A DNA stretch of 64,000 nt, taken from NCBI GenBank assembly GCA_965200805.1, contig OZ241384.1, positions 2,170,001 to 2,234,000 on the forward strand, in the 5' to 3' direction. The translations under genes and the position numbers were made by a program. Source of the stretch: MPNP01 sp026709725 (GTDB lineage: Bacteria > Pseudomonadota > Alphaproteobacteria > Rhodobacterales > Rhodobacteraceae). Below the pieces are notes generated by a model. It ran no database searches, was not told the origin of the DNA, and saw only the letters and a program-made list of their open reading frames with translations. The stretch's first letter is position 1. Every line of letters begins with the position of its first letter. This document shows, in pieces, positions 44,598 through 54,401 of this stretch.

Positions 44598-46274
44598 ATG
44601 GGGCTTGACAGAACCTTGCTGCATGATCTTTCCATTCGGAATATCCTCTATATCGACAGGCTTGATCTGACATTCGGGCCAGGGCTGAATGTTCTGACCG
44701 GGGAGACCGGAGCGGGAAAATCCATCCTTCTTGACGCGCTGGGTTTCGTGACAGGTGTCCGCGCCGGACGTGATCTGCTGCGATCGCGGGCCTCCTCAGG
44801 CGACGTCAGCGCCGGATTTGTCATTGAATCCGACCACCCGGTGCAGGACTGGCTCAGGAATCAGCAGATTGCCTGTCACGGTGATCTGCTCCTGCGTCGC
44901 ACAATCACCGGTTCGGGTCGCACAGTCTCCTTTGCCAATGGTTCGCGGATTACGGCCGGGCAGTTGACCGAGATCGGCACGCAGCTGGTCGATATCCACG
45001 GATCCCGCAAGGAAATGGGCCTCCTGAATCCATCCGAGCATTGCCGTTTCCTTGATTTCTTTGCCGGCTCGACCCGGGATGCCCGAACGGTTCATGATCG
45101 CTGGACGGCTGTTCGTGACCTCCGGCGACGCCAGGATGACCTTGAGGCGGAGCTGGCCGAAATGGAAAAGGAGGCGGATTACAATGCCCATGTTGTTGCC
45201 GAACTTGAAAATCTCGGACTTGAAGATGGTGAAGTTGAGGTGCTGGAACAGGCCCGTGTCCGTCTGAAGGCGGCGATGAAAATCAGGACACGCGTCGAGG
45301 AAGTCCGATTGATGAGCGGTATGGAGGGAGCGCTTGGGACCCTGATTGATGCAATTCGATCCCTTGAGCGGATTGATGATGCGTGTGGTCCGGAAATCAA
45401 AACAGCCATGCAGGCCCTGACAGTGGCCACGCATGAGATCGAGGAGGCCCAGGTCCAGCTTGATCGGTTTCTGGGCACGCTTGATGTGGCATCCGACACG
45501 ATTGAGGATACGGAAGATCGTTTGTATCTGATTCGTCAACTGGCCCGGAAACATCGTGTCCAGCCCGAGGAGCTGCGGTCGGTGCTGGCAAGGCTTGCGG
45601 GGCAGGAGGACAGGCGCGAGCACCTGGCTCAGGAATGTGACAGGATTGTCGCAGCAATCCGTGCCGCCCGTGAATCATATCTCAGTGACGCCCGTAAACT
45701 CTCAAGGCTGCGTCATGCTGCCGGTGATCGCCTTGACAGGGCGGTCGATGGTGAACTGGCGGCTCTGCGCCTGAAGGGAGTCAGATTCCTGACAGACATT
45801 CAGGACCGTGAGGCAGGTTCGGGCGGTCTTGACCGGGTGACATTTACTGTCTCGACGGTGCGGGGGTCACCTCCCGGCCCCCTCAACGACATCGCGTCAG
45901 GGGGTGAGATGGCCCGGTTCATGCTGGCCATCAAGGTCTGTCTGGCCGGAATCACGCCTGGACTCAGCATTGTCTTTGACGAAATTGATCGCGGCGTTGG
46001 CGGGGCGACTGCCGCGGCCATCGGTAAACGCCTTGCTGCTCTGGCCGACCAAAACCAGACCATCGCTGTTACACACTCTCCCCAGGTCGCAGCGCATGGT
46101 CATCAGCATCATGTCGTGCAACGGACCGAGGATCAAACCGGGACAGAACTTGCTGTCCTGCCTCTCAATGGCAGCAAGCGGATCAATGAGATCGCCCGGA
46201 TGCTGGCGGGAAGCAAAATCACCGCGGAAGCCCGGGCTGCCGCCCGCCAGCTTCTCAGGGATGCCGGAAGCTGA
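44598..46274 (+). CDS. recN: DNA repair protein RecN
   Basis: A 558-residue SMC-like ATPase acting in double-strand break repair. Walker A GETGAGKSILLDALGF near residue 35, a long coiled-coil middle (RRQDDLEAELAEMEKEADYNAHVVAELENLG), the ABC signature ASGGEMARFMLAIK, and Walker B SIVFDEIDRGVGG. The convergent aminopeptidase gene ends 5 bp after it. Confidence 0.96.
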   Translation: MGLDRTLLHDLSIRNILYIDRLDLTFGPGLNVLTGETGAGKSILLDALGFVTGVRAGRDLLRSRASSGDVSAGFVIESDHPVQDWLRNQQIACHGDLLLRRTITGSGRTVSFANGSRITAGQLTEIGTQLVDIHGSRKEMGLLNPSEHCRFLDFFAGSTRDARTVHDRWTAVRDLRRRQDDLEAELAEMEKEADYNAHVVAELENLGLEDGEVEVLEQARVRLKAAMKIRTRVEEVRLMSGMEGALGTLIDAIRSLERIDDACGPEIKTAMQALTVATHEIEEAQVQLDRFLGTLDVASDTIEDTEDRLYLIRQLARKHRVQPEELRSVLARLAGQEDRREHLAQECDRIVAAIRAARESYLSDARKLSRLRHAAGDRLDRAVDGELAALRLKGVRFLTDIQDREAGSGGLDRVTFTVSTVRGSPPGPLNDIASGGEMARFMLAIKVCLAGITPGLSIVFDEIDRGVGGATAAAIGKRLAALADQNQTIAVTHSPQVAAHGHQHHVVQRTEDQTGTELAVLPLNGSKRINEIARMLAGSKITAEARAAARQLLRDAGS

Positions 46275-46279
46275 AGGGC

Positions 46280-48037
46280 TCAGTCGCCAATCGGTGCTGT
46301 GGCTGAATCCAGCCATGCGGCAGCATCACCGGAAAGATGTGGAGAAAACCGCTCGCGCACAGCTGCATGATAGTTGTCAAGCCAGTCCCGTTCCTGCGGG
46401 TTGAGCCTGTCGACGGCAATCAGGTTTCGATCAAAGGGAACCTCGGTGATCGTCTCGAATGCCAGCATGGAACCGTGATGGCCCGCGGCTTCAGTCACAA
46501 TGGCCATGTTTTCGAGACGGACACCACCCGCACCCTTTTTGTACCACCCGGGTTCAATTGTCACGACCATGCCCGCCGCCAGCGGCTCCTGTACGCCTCT
46601 GCCGATGTTGGAGACGCCGGCATGGACATTGAGCCAGTGACCGACGCCATGGCCGGTCCCATGCGGATAATCGTGACCGATGTTCCACAAATGATATCGC
46701 GCCAGGACATCAAGACTGCTTGCGGGCTCATCGGCAGGCCACCTTGCTGTGCTGAGCATGATCAGCGCTTTGAGAACTGTTGTGTAACACCGCGAAAGCG
46801 ACTGCGGCGGCGATCCGATGGCCAGCGTCCGGGTGACATCCGTTGTGCCATCACAGTACTGTCCACCGGAATCGACAATGAGTCCTTCACCCTCCAGAAG
46901 AGCGCGGCTGCCCCCTTCGATGGCATGATAATGAACAATTGCACCGTTGGGTCCCGCTGCGGCAATGGTCGGGAAACTTGCCCCCAGGGATTCGGGCAGG
47001 GCCTCCCGAAAGCCATCCACGGTTCTGGCCACGTCATGCTCATCCATGTCACCGGGAGACTGCGCCCCGAACCAGTGCAAGAATTTGACCATTGCCAATC
47101 CATCGCGGTGGTGTGAATCCCGAAACCCCTGGAGTTCCGTCGGGTTTTTCTGCGCCATCATGGCGAGGCATGGATCCGGTCCGCTGACCAGCTCGGCATC
47201 CGAATCCCCCAGCCAGCCGACGATGCGGGCATTCGTCCTGCTGCCGTCATACTGCACATTCCCCACGAGTGATCGCAGCGTGGATTCCAGTTCGGATATC
47301 CCGATCACCCGAACCCCGTGATGACCCGGGTCGGTATACGGATGTTCAGGGCAATCGGTGAACAGTGACACATCTCCCGTTGTATCAAGCAATCCAATCG
47401 CATGCGGGATTGGGTTGTACGGGACAGCGTCACTGCGCAGGTTGAGGAGCCAGGCAAGACTTTCGGGATTGGCGACCAGCAGGCAGTCCCGGCCTGCATT
47501 ACGGAGATGCGCCAGGACCCGCTGCCGTTTGGCCATGCCTGATTCGCCGGCATGACACTCGGATTGCTCGATCAGGCGGCCAATCGGGCGGGGTGGCTGC
47601 TCGGCCCAGAGGCCATCAATGAAACCCGGAACGGGCCGAAGGTCAAGGCCGGATTCCGCAAGGGTTGATTTGAGTGCCGAAATGGCTGCATGCGTGTGGA
47701 GCTCGGGGTCGTATCCCACGCTCCGGACCGGATTGGAGCCCGATTCTTCCGTAAGCCAGTCGCGAAGCGACACATGAGTTCCGGGAAGGATGCGGACCTG
47801 AGCGGGATCAAGCTGCTCTGTGGCTTCCGCGCGATCACGCCTGCCGACGAGGAAGGCCGTGCGGGTGCACGATATGGCCAGCAGACCGGCTGTTCCCTGA
47901 TATCCCGTAAGCCAGGCAACGCGCTGGTCATGAGCAGCAATCGGTGAGGATTGAAAGCGGTCGGCGATCGGGACCAGCAGGGCCTCAATCCCGGCTCCGG
48001 CAAGATGCCGCCTGACCCGAACGAGAGGTTCTGTCAT
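46280..48037 (-). CDS. M24 aminopeptidase P (Xaa-Pro aminopeptidase)
   Basis: A 585-residue metallopeptidase of the M24B type, releasing N-terminal residues before proline. Two metal-binding Asp sit in VDSGGQYCDGTTDVTRT, then HGTGHGVGHWLNVHAG, EPGWY and RLENM complete the D-D-H-E-E site. It has the three-domain layout (two creatinase N-terminal domains plus catalytic domain) of the 600-residue class, and ends with a short C-terminal domain. AGGA lies 8 nt before ATG 48037, which is preferred over the frame opening at 48127 inside cobT. Last gene of a minus-strand run with cobT and cobS. Confidence 0.93.
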   Translation of the reverse strand: MTEPLVRVRRHLAGAGIEALLVPIADRFQSSPIAAHDQRVAWLTGYQGTAGLLAISCTRTAFLVGRRDRAEATEQLDPAQVRILPGTHVSLRDWLTEESGSNPVRSVGYDPELHTHAAISALKSTLAESGLDLRPVPGFIDGLWAEQPPRPIGRLIEQSECHAGESGMAKRQRVLAHLRNAGRDCLLVANPESLAWLLNLRSDAVPYNPIPHAIGLLDTTGDVSLFTDCPEHPYTDPGHHGVRVIGISELESTLRSLVGNVQYDGSRTNARIVGWLGDSDAELVSGPDPCLAMMAQKNPTELQGFRDSHHRDGLAMVKFLHWFGAQSPGDMDEHDVARTVDGFREALPESLGASFPTIAAAGPNGAIVHYHAIEGGSRALLEGEGLIVDSGGQYCDGTTDVTRTLAIGSPPQSLSRCYTTVLKALIMLSTARWPADEPASSLDVLARYHLWNIGHDYPHGTGHGVGHWLNVHAGVSNIGRGVQEPLAAGMVVTIEPGWYKKGAGGVRLENMAIVTEAAGHHGSMLAFETITEVPFDRNLIAVDRLNPQERDWLDNYHAAVRERFSPHLSGDAAAWLDSATAPIGD

Positions 48038-48062
48038 GTTGACGTCCTGTCCGGTGGCGCGG

Positions 48063-49919
48063 TCAATAGGATCTGGAGCCTGCCAGAGTTCGGCTGGCAG
48101 GCAGAGAGGTGCCAAACAATTCAGCAAGCTGCCCGGTCATGACACCGGTGAGCTGATCCGGGTCGGAGATTGTCACCGCCCGACTGTAATAGGCCGCGAC
48201 GTTATGCCCGATACCGATGGCAAGCAGTTCGACCTGCGCCCGGTTGTTGATCATCCGGATGACATTGTGGAGATGGTTTTCCAGATAGTTGGGTGCGTTG
48301 ACACTGAGCGTTGAATCATCAACCGGAGCCCCGTCGGATATGACCATGAGGATCTTTCGTGATTCCTGTCGCATGACCAGGCGGGAATGGGCCCATTCGA
48401 GTGCCTCGCCGTCGATGTTTTCCTTCAGCAGTCCATCCTTCATCATCAGTCCGAGATTGATTCGTGTCCGCCGCCAGGGTGTATCGGCATTCTTGTAGAT
48501 GATGTGCCGCAGATCATTCAGACGACCCGGAGCCATGGTCCGATCGCAATTGGCCCATTGGTTCCGGCTGTCACCACCCTTCCACATCCGCGTTGTGAAG
48601 CCGAGAATTTCCACCTTGACCTGACACCGCTCAAGGGTGCGGGCCAGGATGTCCGCGCTGATGGCTGCGATGGAAATCGGTCTGCCGCGCATGGAACCTG
48701 AATTATCCAGAAGCAAACTCACCACCGTATCCCGGAACTCGATGTCCCGCTCGACCTTGAATGAAAGCGGGACCGTCGGGTTGGTGATGATTCGTGTCAG
48801 GCGACCCGCATCAAGGATGCCCTCTTCCTTGTCAAATTCCCAGGACCTGTTCTGCTGGGCCAGAAGCCGACGCTGGAGCTTGTTGGCCAAACGCCCGGCT
48901 GAGCCCCTGTAGGGTTCAAGTTGCTGATCAAGCATAGCGCGCAGACGTTCAAGTTCATTGTGGTCAGCGAGATCTTCGGCTGGAACCGTTTCATCAAATT
49001 CTGATGAGTAGACGCGGTATTCCGGATCGGCTTCAGATGGGGATGCCTGCCGGATCTCGGGATCAGGGGACGAATCCGGATTCGGGGCATCCTCAACGAC
49101 GGCCTCATCAATGCCAAGGTCATCCAGCGGGATCGTTGACTCTTCCGGGTCGTCCATTTGCCGGCCGCATGCCTCATCGTCCACCCCCGCATCACCGTCA
49201 TCCGAATCAGCTTCGTCCTGCCCCGTCTGCTCTTCGACATCCTCATCATCCTCAGGTTCCGGGGCGGCTTCATCGGGATCGCTTCCCAGCTGGTCATGAT
49301 AGCCAAGTTCACTGATCAGCCGTCTGGCATAACGTGCAAAATCAACCTGACTGCAGGTCACGTCCAGATCATCAAGTGTCGTGCGGGCCCTGTCCATGAT
49401 ATCGCCAAGGCGAAGATCGAGCATGTGTTCGGCCTGCTCCGGCAGTGCGTTCCCGGTTGTCAGCTTGTGGATGAGAAAGCCGACAGCATCTGCAAGCGGG
49501 GCGTCAGCTGCCATCGTGATGTCCCCATAGCCGCGCCGCTGCACATAATCGGCCATACGGGCCTGAAGATTGGCAGCAACTCCAGCCATGGCCCGGGCCC
49601 CCAGAGCCTCGCAACGGGCATGTTCCATCGCTGTGTAGATGTCGCGGGCAATGGCGCCACTTGGCATATATTTGACAAATGTGGCATCATCATTGTGGCG
49701 GATGTGCAAGGCCAACGCATCGGCAACCCCACGTGAGACCGCCCGGTCCTGTGCACTTGAGCGGGGTGTGATTTGCGGCAGACGGATATCGTCACCGTTG
49801 CGGCTCGGAGCTTCATTGGTAAATCGGATTGTGAGTTCGCCATCGCCGGCAATCGAGCGTGTGGTATCGGCCAGAGCCTTCTTGAAGGAATCGACTTCGC
49901 TGGTCGCATCCTGCGACAT
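48063..49919 (-). CDS. cobT: Aerobic cobaltochelatase subunit CobT
   Basis: A 618-residue protein with a conserved N-terminal region (SFKKALADTTRSIAGDGELTI), a long acidic low-complexity middle (about residues 190-300, rich in D/E), and a C-terminal von Willebrand factor A domain whose MIDAS is DNSGSM (Asp near 400). CobT and CobS form the ATP-driven chaperone that helps CobN insert cobalt into hydrogenobyrinate diamide. ATG 49919 has AAGGAT 8 nt upstream and is preferred over ATG 49961. No cobN lies in the window. Confidence 0.95.
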   Translation of the reverse strand: MSQDATSEVDSFKKALADTTRSIAGDGELTIRFTNEAPSRNGDDIRLPQITPRSSAQDRAVSRGVADALALHIRHNDDATFVKYMPSGAIARDIYTAMEHARCEALGARAMAGVAANLQARMADYVQRRGYGDITMAADAPLADAVGFLIHKLTTGNALPEQAEHMLDLRLGDIMDRARTTLDDLDVTCSQVDFARYARRLISELGYHDQLGSDPDEAAPEPEDDEDVEEQTGQDEADSDDGDAGVDDEACGRQMDDPEESTIPLDDLGIDEAVVEDAPNPDSSPDPEIRQASPSEADPEYRVYSSEFDETVPAEDLADHNELERLRAMLDQQLEPYRGSAGRLANKLQRRLLAQQNRSWEFDKEEGILDAGRLTRIITNPTVPLSFKVERDIEFRDTVVSLLLDNSGSMRGRPISIAAISADILARTLERCQVKVEILGFTTRMWKGGDSRNQWANCDRTMAPGRLNDLRHIIYKNADTPWRRTRINLGLMMKDGLLKENIDGEALEWAHSRLVMRQESRKILMVISDGAPVDDSTLSVNAPNYLENHLHNVIRMINNRAQVELLAIGIGHNVAAYYSRAVTISDPDQLTGVMTGQLAELFGTSLPASRTLAGSRSY

Positions 49920-49967
49920 CACGGATGATCCTTCCGATAAGTTGCCCTGGTCACCCGGCATGCCATG

Positions 49968-50954
49968 TCAGGCAGCCCGTATGGCGGTTGCACTCCCGCT
50001 GAGTTCCTCCCCAAAACTCCGCTGATAGAATTCGGAAACCGTCGACCGTTCCAGCTCATCACACTTGTTGATGAAACTGACACGAAACGCATAGGCGATA
50101 TCGCCGAAGATCTCCGCATTCTGGGCCCAGTTGATCACAGTGCGCGGGCTCATGACCGTTGAGATATCCCCATTCATGAAGGCCGACCGTGTCAACGCCG
50201 CGACCGCCACCATGCGGCTGATGGTTTTCCGGCCCCTGTCAGAGTTCATCTGTGGCAGTTTGCTCAGGACGATCCGTGATTCAGCGTCATGTGACAGGTA
50301 GTTCAGGGTTGCAACAAGGGACCAGCGATCCATCTGTCCCTGATTGATCTGCTGCGTGCCATGATACAGGCCGGTTGTATCACCGAGACCCACTGTATTG
50401 GTTGTGGAGAACAGCCGGAAGGCGGGGTGGGGCACAATGACCTCATTCTGGTCAAGCAGAGTCAGTCGACCTTCTGATTCGAGCACGCGCTGGATGACAA
50501 ACATGACATCGGGTCGTCCGGCGTCATATTCATCAAACACCAGCGCCACGGGATTGCGGAGTGACCATGGGAGAATGCCCTCCTGGAACTCAGTGACCTG
50601 CCTGCCATCCCGAAGCTTGATCGCATCCTTGCCGATCAGGTCAATGCGGGAAATATGACTGTCAAGATTGATCCGGACACATGGCCAGTTCAGTCGGGCC
50701 GCAACCTGTTCGATGTGGGTCGATTTTCCGGTTCCGTGATACCCCTGGATCATGACGCGCCGATTGTGGCTGAACCCTGCCAGAATAGCCAGGGTGGTTT
50801 CCGGGTCGAACAGATAGGCCGGGTCAATTGCAGGAACACGGTCGGCAGGCTCCGCGAATCCAAGAACTTCAAGATCTGACTCAATCCCGAAGACATCGCG
50901 AACTGCGATGGGGCGGGTTGGTTGCCCCTCCTCCATGTCATGGTCCCCTTGCAT
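49968..50954 (-). CDS. cobS: Aerobic cobaltochelatase subunit CobS
   Basis: A 328-residue AAA+ ATPase of the MoxR-like group. Walker A GYHGTGKSTH (about residue 70), DLIGKDAI, Walker B ALVFDEYDAGRPDV, and STTNTVGLGD sensor region. It starts at ATG 50954 with AGGAG 8 nt upstream. It precedes cobT by 6-50 bp depending on the cobT start. CobS alone is an ATPase ring that needs CobT. Confidence 0.95.
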   Translation of the reverse strand: MQGDHDMEEGQPTRPIAVRDVFGIESDLEVLGFAEPADRVPAIDPAYLFDPETTLAILAGFSHNRRVMIQGYHGTGKSTHIEQVAARLNWPCVRINLDSHISRIDLIGKDAIKLRDGRQVTEFQEGILPWSLRNPVALVFDEYDAGRPDVMFVIQRVLESEGRLTLLDQNEVIVPHPAFRLFSTTNTVGLGDTTGLYHGTQQINQGQMDRWSLVATLNYLSHDAESRIVLSKLPQMNSDRGRKTISRMVAVAALTRSAFMNGDISTVMSPRTVINWAQNAEIFGDIAYAFRVSFINKCDELERSTVSEFYQRSFGEELSGSATAIRAA

Positions 50955-51052
50955 AGTTCAATCTCCTGACACATGAGCCGGTCATCCTCCCCGTATCCGC
51001 CGGCGTGATACGGGCGTCTCCGGCGGCTCGCAGACAATCTGTTCCGTGCGTT

Positions 51053-51631
51053 CTACCCACCGGTCCGATCGGGGATGTTTCGGCTGTTGCGCAAAATATT
51101 CCAGGCCTGCACGACCTCTTTCAACCGCCCCTCATCACTCCGGTCGCCCTGATTGTTGTCCGGGTGCAAATCCTTGACCAGTGATCGGTACTCGCGCCTG
51201 ATTTCGACCATGGTGGAATTCTGACCAAGATTGAGGACACGCAGGGCGCGCAGTTCCACAGAGCTCAGCCGTGCTGTCCGGGCTGAGGCACGGGACCAGC
51301 CGTGAACCCGCAAACGATGAACACCGCCCCCCTGATAGCTTGTGTCGACCTCATCGGATGTCTCGTCAACACAACGCTCGCGTCGCTCGTTGAACCAGTT
51401 CCACTTGCGATTGTATTCTTCAATATGCCCCTGACAGAGCCATCGTATTCCCTCGGTTTGTCCTGGAATATTCGGAGCACGGTAGCACGCTTCCTGTTTG
51501 CAGCCGGGATGATCACAGGTCCCTGAATTTTTTCGCCTGCCTGGCCGACTGGCCCCACCCCGGACCCCGGACCGCTTCAACTTGTCAGCCGATACCGATA
51601 TATCGAACTCAAATGGACTTTTGGCTGTCAT
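51053..51631 (-). CDS. J-domain protein (DnaJ-like)
   Basis: A 192-residue protein with a C-terminal J domain carrying the HPD motif (VKDLHPDNN) and a possible zinc-binding N-terminal part (CDHPGCKQEACYRAP, then CQGH). This architecture, J domain at the end, is common in alphaproteobacteria next to cobS and bolA. It probably recruits DnaK to an unknown client. Divergent from bolA by 76 bp; about 100 bp upstream of cobS. Confidence 0.88.
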   Translation of the reverse strand: MTAKSPFEFDISVSADKLKRSGVRGGASRPGRRKNSGTCDHPGCKQEACYRAPNIPGQTEGIRWLCQGHIEEYNRKWNWFNERRERCVDETSDEVDTSYQGGGVHRLRVHGWSRASARTARLSSVELRALRVLNLGQNSTMVEIRREYRSLVKDLHPDNNQGDRSDEGRLKEVVQAWNILRNSRNIPDRTGG

Positions 51632-51707
51632 GGAACTTCGGGATCTTGTGGTGATTTATAGGCTTGCCGGTCTGGAATACATACACCGGCATCTAGGGGT
51701 ATGACCG

Positions 51708-51977
51708 GTGAGTATCAAGGACGAAATTCATAGAAAAATTGTTGACTCATTGCAACCCGAGCACATTGAGATCATCAATGAAAGTCACCTGCACCAGGGT
51801 CATGCAGGCTGGGACGGAACCGGCAATTCACATTTTCGTATCCGCCTGACAGCCAGCAGATTCAATGGGCTGGGTCGCATTGCCCGCCATCGCCTGGTCC
51901 ATGAGGCCCTCACACCTGCGCCCATGGACACGATTCATGCCCTTGCCCTTGAGTTGACTGCAACTGATGGCTCCTGA
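51708..51977 (+). CDS. BolA family protein
   Basis: An 89-residue BolA-like protein: EIHRKIVDSLQPEHIEIINESH at the start and GNSHFRIRLTASRFNGLGRIARHRLVHEAL in the core, with His residues that can hold a [2Fe-2S] cluster together with a monothiol glutaredoxin. It starts at GTG 51708. It opposes the J-domain gene and converges on gatB. Confidence 0.92.
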   Translation: MSIKDEIHRKIVDSLQPEHIEIINESHLHQGHAGWDGTGNSHFRIRLTASRFNGLGRIARHRLVHEALTPAPMDTIHALALELTATDGS

Positions 51978-52015
51978 ACGTGCACACAACGCCCCCGCGC
52001 CGACCAGATCGCCCC

Positions 52016-53494
52016 TCATAAACCGAGACGCTCGAGGATGATGCTGTTGACCACTTCGGGATTTGCCTTGCCGCCGGACGCTTTCAGGGTCTGACCGACG
52101 AGGAATCCGGCGACCCTGGGATTTTTCTGCGCCTTTCTGACCTGTTCGGGATTCTGGGCAAACACCGTGTCGACCAGTGCCCGGATGGAATCAATGTCAG
52201 TGACCTGGGCAAGATTGTGATCCCTGACAATGTCCCCTGCACAACCACCTTCGGTCCAGAGGCGATTAAACACATCCTTGGCAATTTTGCTGGAGATTGT
52301 CCGATCAATGACATGATCCAGCAGTTCACCCAGCTGATCAGCGCTGACAGGCGCCTCATCAAGGTCAAGACTTTCCCTGTTCAATCGACCGAAGAGTTCA
52401 TTGATGACCCAGTTGGCTGCCAGTTTTCCCTGCCGCCCCCGAGCCACAGATTCGAAGAAGTCAGCCGACTCCTGCTCAGCTGTCAGCACCGCGGCATCAT
52501 AGGCCGTGATTCCGTACTCTGTGACCAATCGCTCCTTCCGGGCATCCGGAAGTTCGGGAAGGGCCTTTCGAATTGTCTCGACCCAGTCCTTCTCAAGCAC
52601 AAGCGGCAGGAGATCAGGGCAGGGGAAATACCGATAGTCATGCGCTTCCTCCTTGGATCGCATTGAGCGGGTTGACCCCGTGTCCGGGTCAAACAAACGG
52701 GTCTCCTGCACCACACAGCCGCCATCCTCAATAACGCCAATCTGCCGTTCGACCTCGCAGGTGATGGCCTGCTGGATGAACCGGGTTGAGTTCATGTTCT
52801 TGATTTCACACCGTGTGCCGTACCCGCCTGTCTCGACCGGACGGACCGAGACATTGACATCTGCGCGCAGATTGCCGTTTTGCATATTGCCATCACAGGT
52901 TCCAAGATACCGCATGATCTGGCGAAGTTTGAGGATTGTGGCCGCGGCTTCCTCAGGGCTCCGGATATCGGGGTATGTGACAATTTCCATGAGAGCGATG
53001 CCGGACCGGTTGAGATCGACCATGGACAGGCCGGGATGCATATCATGCAGGGACTTGCCGGCATCCTGCTCAAGATGAATGTGTTCAATTCGAACCGTCC
53101 GCCCAACCCCCGGTTCAATCTCGACAAGGATTTCCCCCTCGCCGACAATCGGGTGATAGAGTTGCGAGATCTGATAGCCCTGTGGCAGGTCAGGATAAAA
53201 ATAGTTTTTGCGATCGAATTGTGAACGGAGGTTGATCTCGGCCCCGACACCCAACCCGGTTCGAACGGCCTGTTCAACGCAATAGGTGTTCAGGACGGGC
53301 AGCATTCCCGGCATGGCCGCATCAACAAGATCAACATTCATATTTGGCTCCGCACCAAATTCCGTCGAGGCTGTTGAAAAGAGTTTGGCATTCGATGCCA
53401 CCTGGGCATGAACCTCAAGGCCAATGACCGCTTCCCACATCCCGCTGGCACCGCGATAGTGCTTGTCCACGGGCTTTGTCTTTTCCATCGTCAT
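52016..53494 (-). CDS. gatB: Asp-tRNA(Asn)/Glu-tRNA(Gln) amidotransferase subunit B
   Basis: A 492-residue subunit of GatCAB, which converts mischarged Glu-tRNA(Gln) or Asp-tRNA(Asn). The start WEAVIGLEVHAQVASNAKLFS and the RFEVDVNVS-like RADVNVSVRPVETGGYGTRCEIKN segment are family hallmarks, and the C-terminal tRNA-binding helical domain is complete (GFLVGQTLKASGGKANPEVV). ATG 53494 or 53488 may be used. gatC and gatA are not beside it; the preceding gene in the same direction is a class I amidotransferase, 16 bp away. Confidence 0.95.
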   Translation of the reverse strand: MTMEKTKPVDKHYRGASGMWEAVIGLEVHAQVASNAKLFSTASTEFGAEPNMNVDLVDAAMPGMLPVLNTYCVEQAVRTGLGVGAEINLRSQFDRKNYFYPDLPQGYQISQLYHPIVGEGEILVEIEPGVGRTVRIEHIHLEQDAGKSLHDMHPGLSMVDLNRSGIALMEIVTYPDIRSPEEAAATILKLRQIMRYLGTCDGNMQNGNLRADVNVSVRPVETGGYGTRCEIKNMNSTRFIQQAITCEVERQIGVIEDGGCVVQETRLFDPDTGSTRSMRSKEEAHDYRYFPCPDLLPLVLEKDWVETIRKALPELPDARKERLVTEYGITAYDAAVLTAEQESADFFESVARGRQGKLAANWVINELFGRLNRESLDLDEAPVSADQLGELLDHVIDRTISSKIAKDVFNRLWTEGGCAGDIVRDHNLAQVTDIDSIRALVDTVFAQNPEQVRKAQKNPRVAGFLVGQTLKASGGKANPEVVNSIILERLGL

Positions 53495-53510
53495 GGGTTG
53501 AAGCCAGGGG

Positions 53511-54305
53511 TCATGGACTGGGTGGTGCGTCGTCGGGTGCCGGCGGTGCCGGGGATTTCATGTTCTCCTGCCAGGCCGTCAGCGCATCACCAAACGCACG
53601 AAACAGGCTGATTGAGACCGGATCCCTGTCAGCGCGGAATTCCGGGTGCCATTGAACGGCGAGTGCAAAACCCGCCGCTCCCCTGATTGAGAGCGCTTCC
53701 GGTGTGCCATCCTCGGCGAGACCGTCAACGCGGACGCGCTTGCCGGTCATCTTGATCCCCTGGCCATGCAGGGAATTGACGTGCACAACGGTCTCTCCAA
53801 AGATTCGGGTGAAGACGCTTTCCGTCGACAGTCTCACCGTATGTCGGAGGGCAAATTTTTCCTCAAGCGTGCCATCCGGCGGCATGCGATGATTCATCCG
53901 TCCCGGCAACGTGCGGATTTCGGGATGCAGGGATCCGCCCATCGCCACATTAAATTCCTGAAAACCCCTGCAAATCCCCAATATCGGCTGTCCCCGCTCA
54001 ACACAGTGGCGGATCAGCGGCAGAACGACCCTGTCCCGGGGACGGTCGAAATCCCCATGCGATTCTGTTGCCTCTTCGCCATATTCTTCCGGATGGATAT
54101 TCGGTCGCCCCCCGGTGAAAAGAAAGCCGTCGCAGATCGCGGTCAGTTGCAGCGGTGTTGCATAGTCGGGATTGCTTGGCAGGATCAGCGGAATTGCGCC
54201 GGTGACACCGGCAATCGCATCGCAATTCATATGCCCCGTTGCAGAAACGGGATACTCGTCATCAATCAGGTAGTTGTTCCCGATGATCCCAACGATCGCA
54301 CGCAT
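53511..54305 (-). CDS. Peptidase C26 / gamma-glutamyl-GABA hydrolase-like glutamine amidotransferase
   Basis: A 264-residue class I glutamine-amidotransferase fold protein. The nucleophile elbow is LGICRGFQEFNVAMGG (Cys near residue 112), and the catalytic His and Glu sit in AVQWHPEF. FTGGRPNIHPEEYGE and HVNSLHGQGI match the C26 group (PuuD-like). PuuD hydrolyses gamma-glutamyl-GABA in polyamine breakdown, but no other puu gene is near, so the substrate is open. ATG 54305 gives MRAIVGIIGNNY; ATG 54320 is the alternative. Confidence 0.88.
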   Translation of the reverse strand: MRAIVGIIGNNYLIDDEYPVSATGHMNCDAIAGVTGAIPLILPSNPDYATPLQLTAICDGFLFTGGRPNIHPEEYGEEATESHGDFDRPRDRVVLPLIRHCVERGQPILGICRGFQEFNVAMGGSLHPEIRTLPGRMNHRMPPDGTLEEKFALRHTVRLSTESVFTRIFGETVVHVNSLHGQGIKMTGKRVRVDGLAEDGTPEALSIRGAAGFALAVQWHPEFRADRDPVSISLFRAFGDALTAWQENMKSPAPPAPDDAPPSP

Positions 54306-54401
54306 CAGGAGCCACCGCATCCGGGGCCGGTCTCTCTCCGGAATGTCCCGTGGACTGCTGTCGCCATCATATGACAGCGCCGATGGCCACCGGCCGCCAT
54401 T

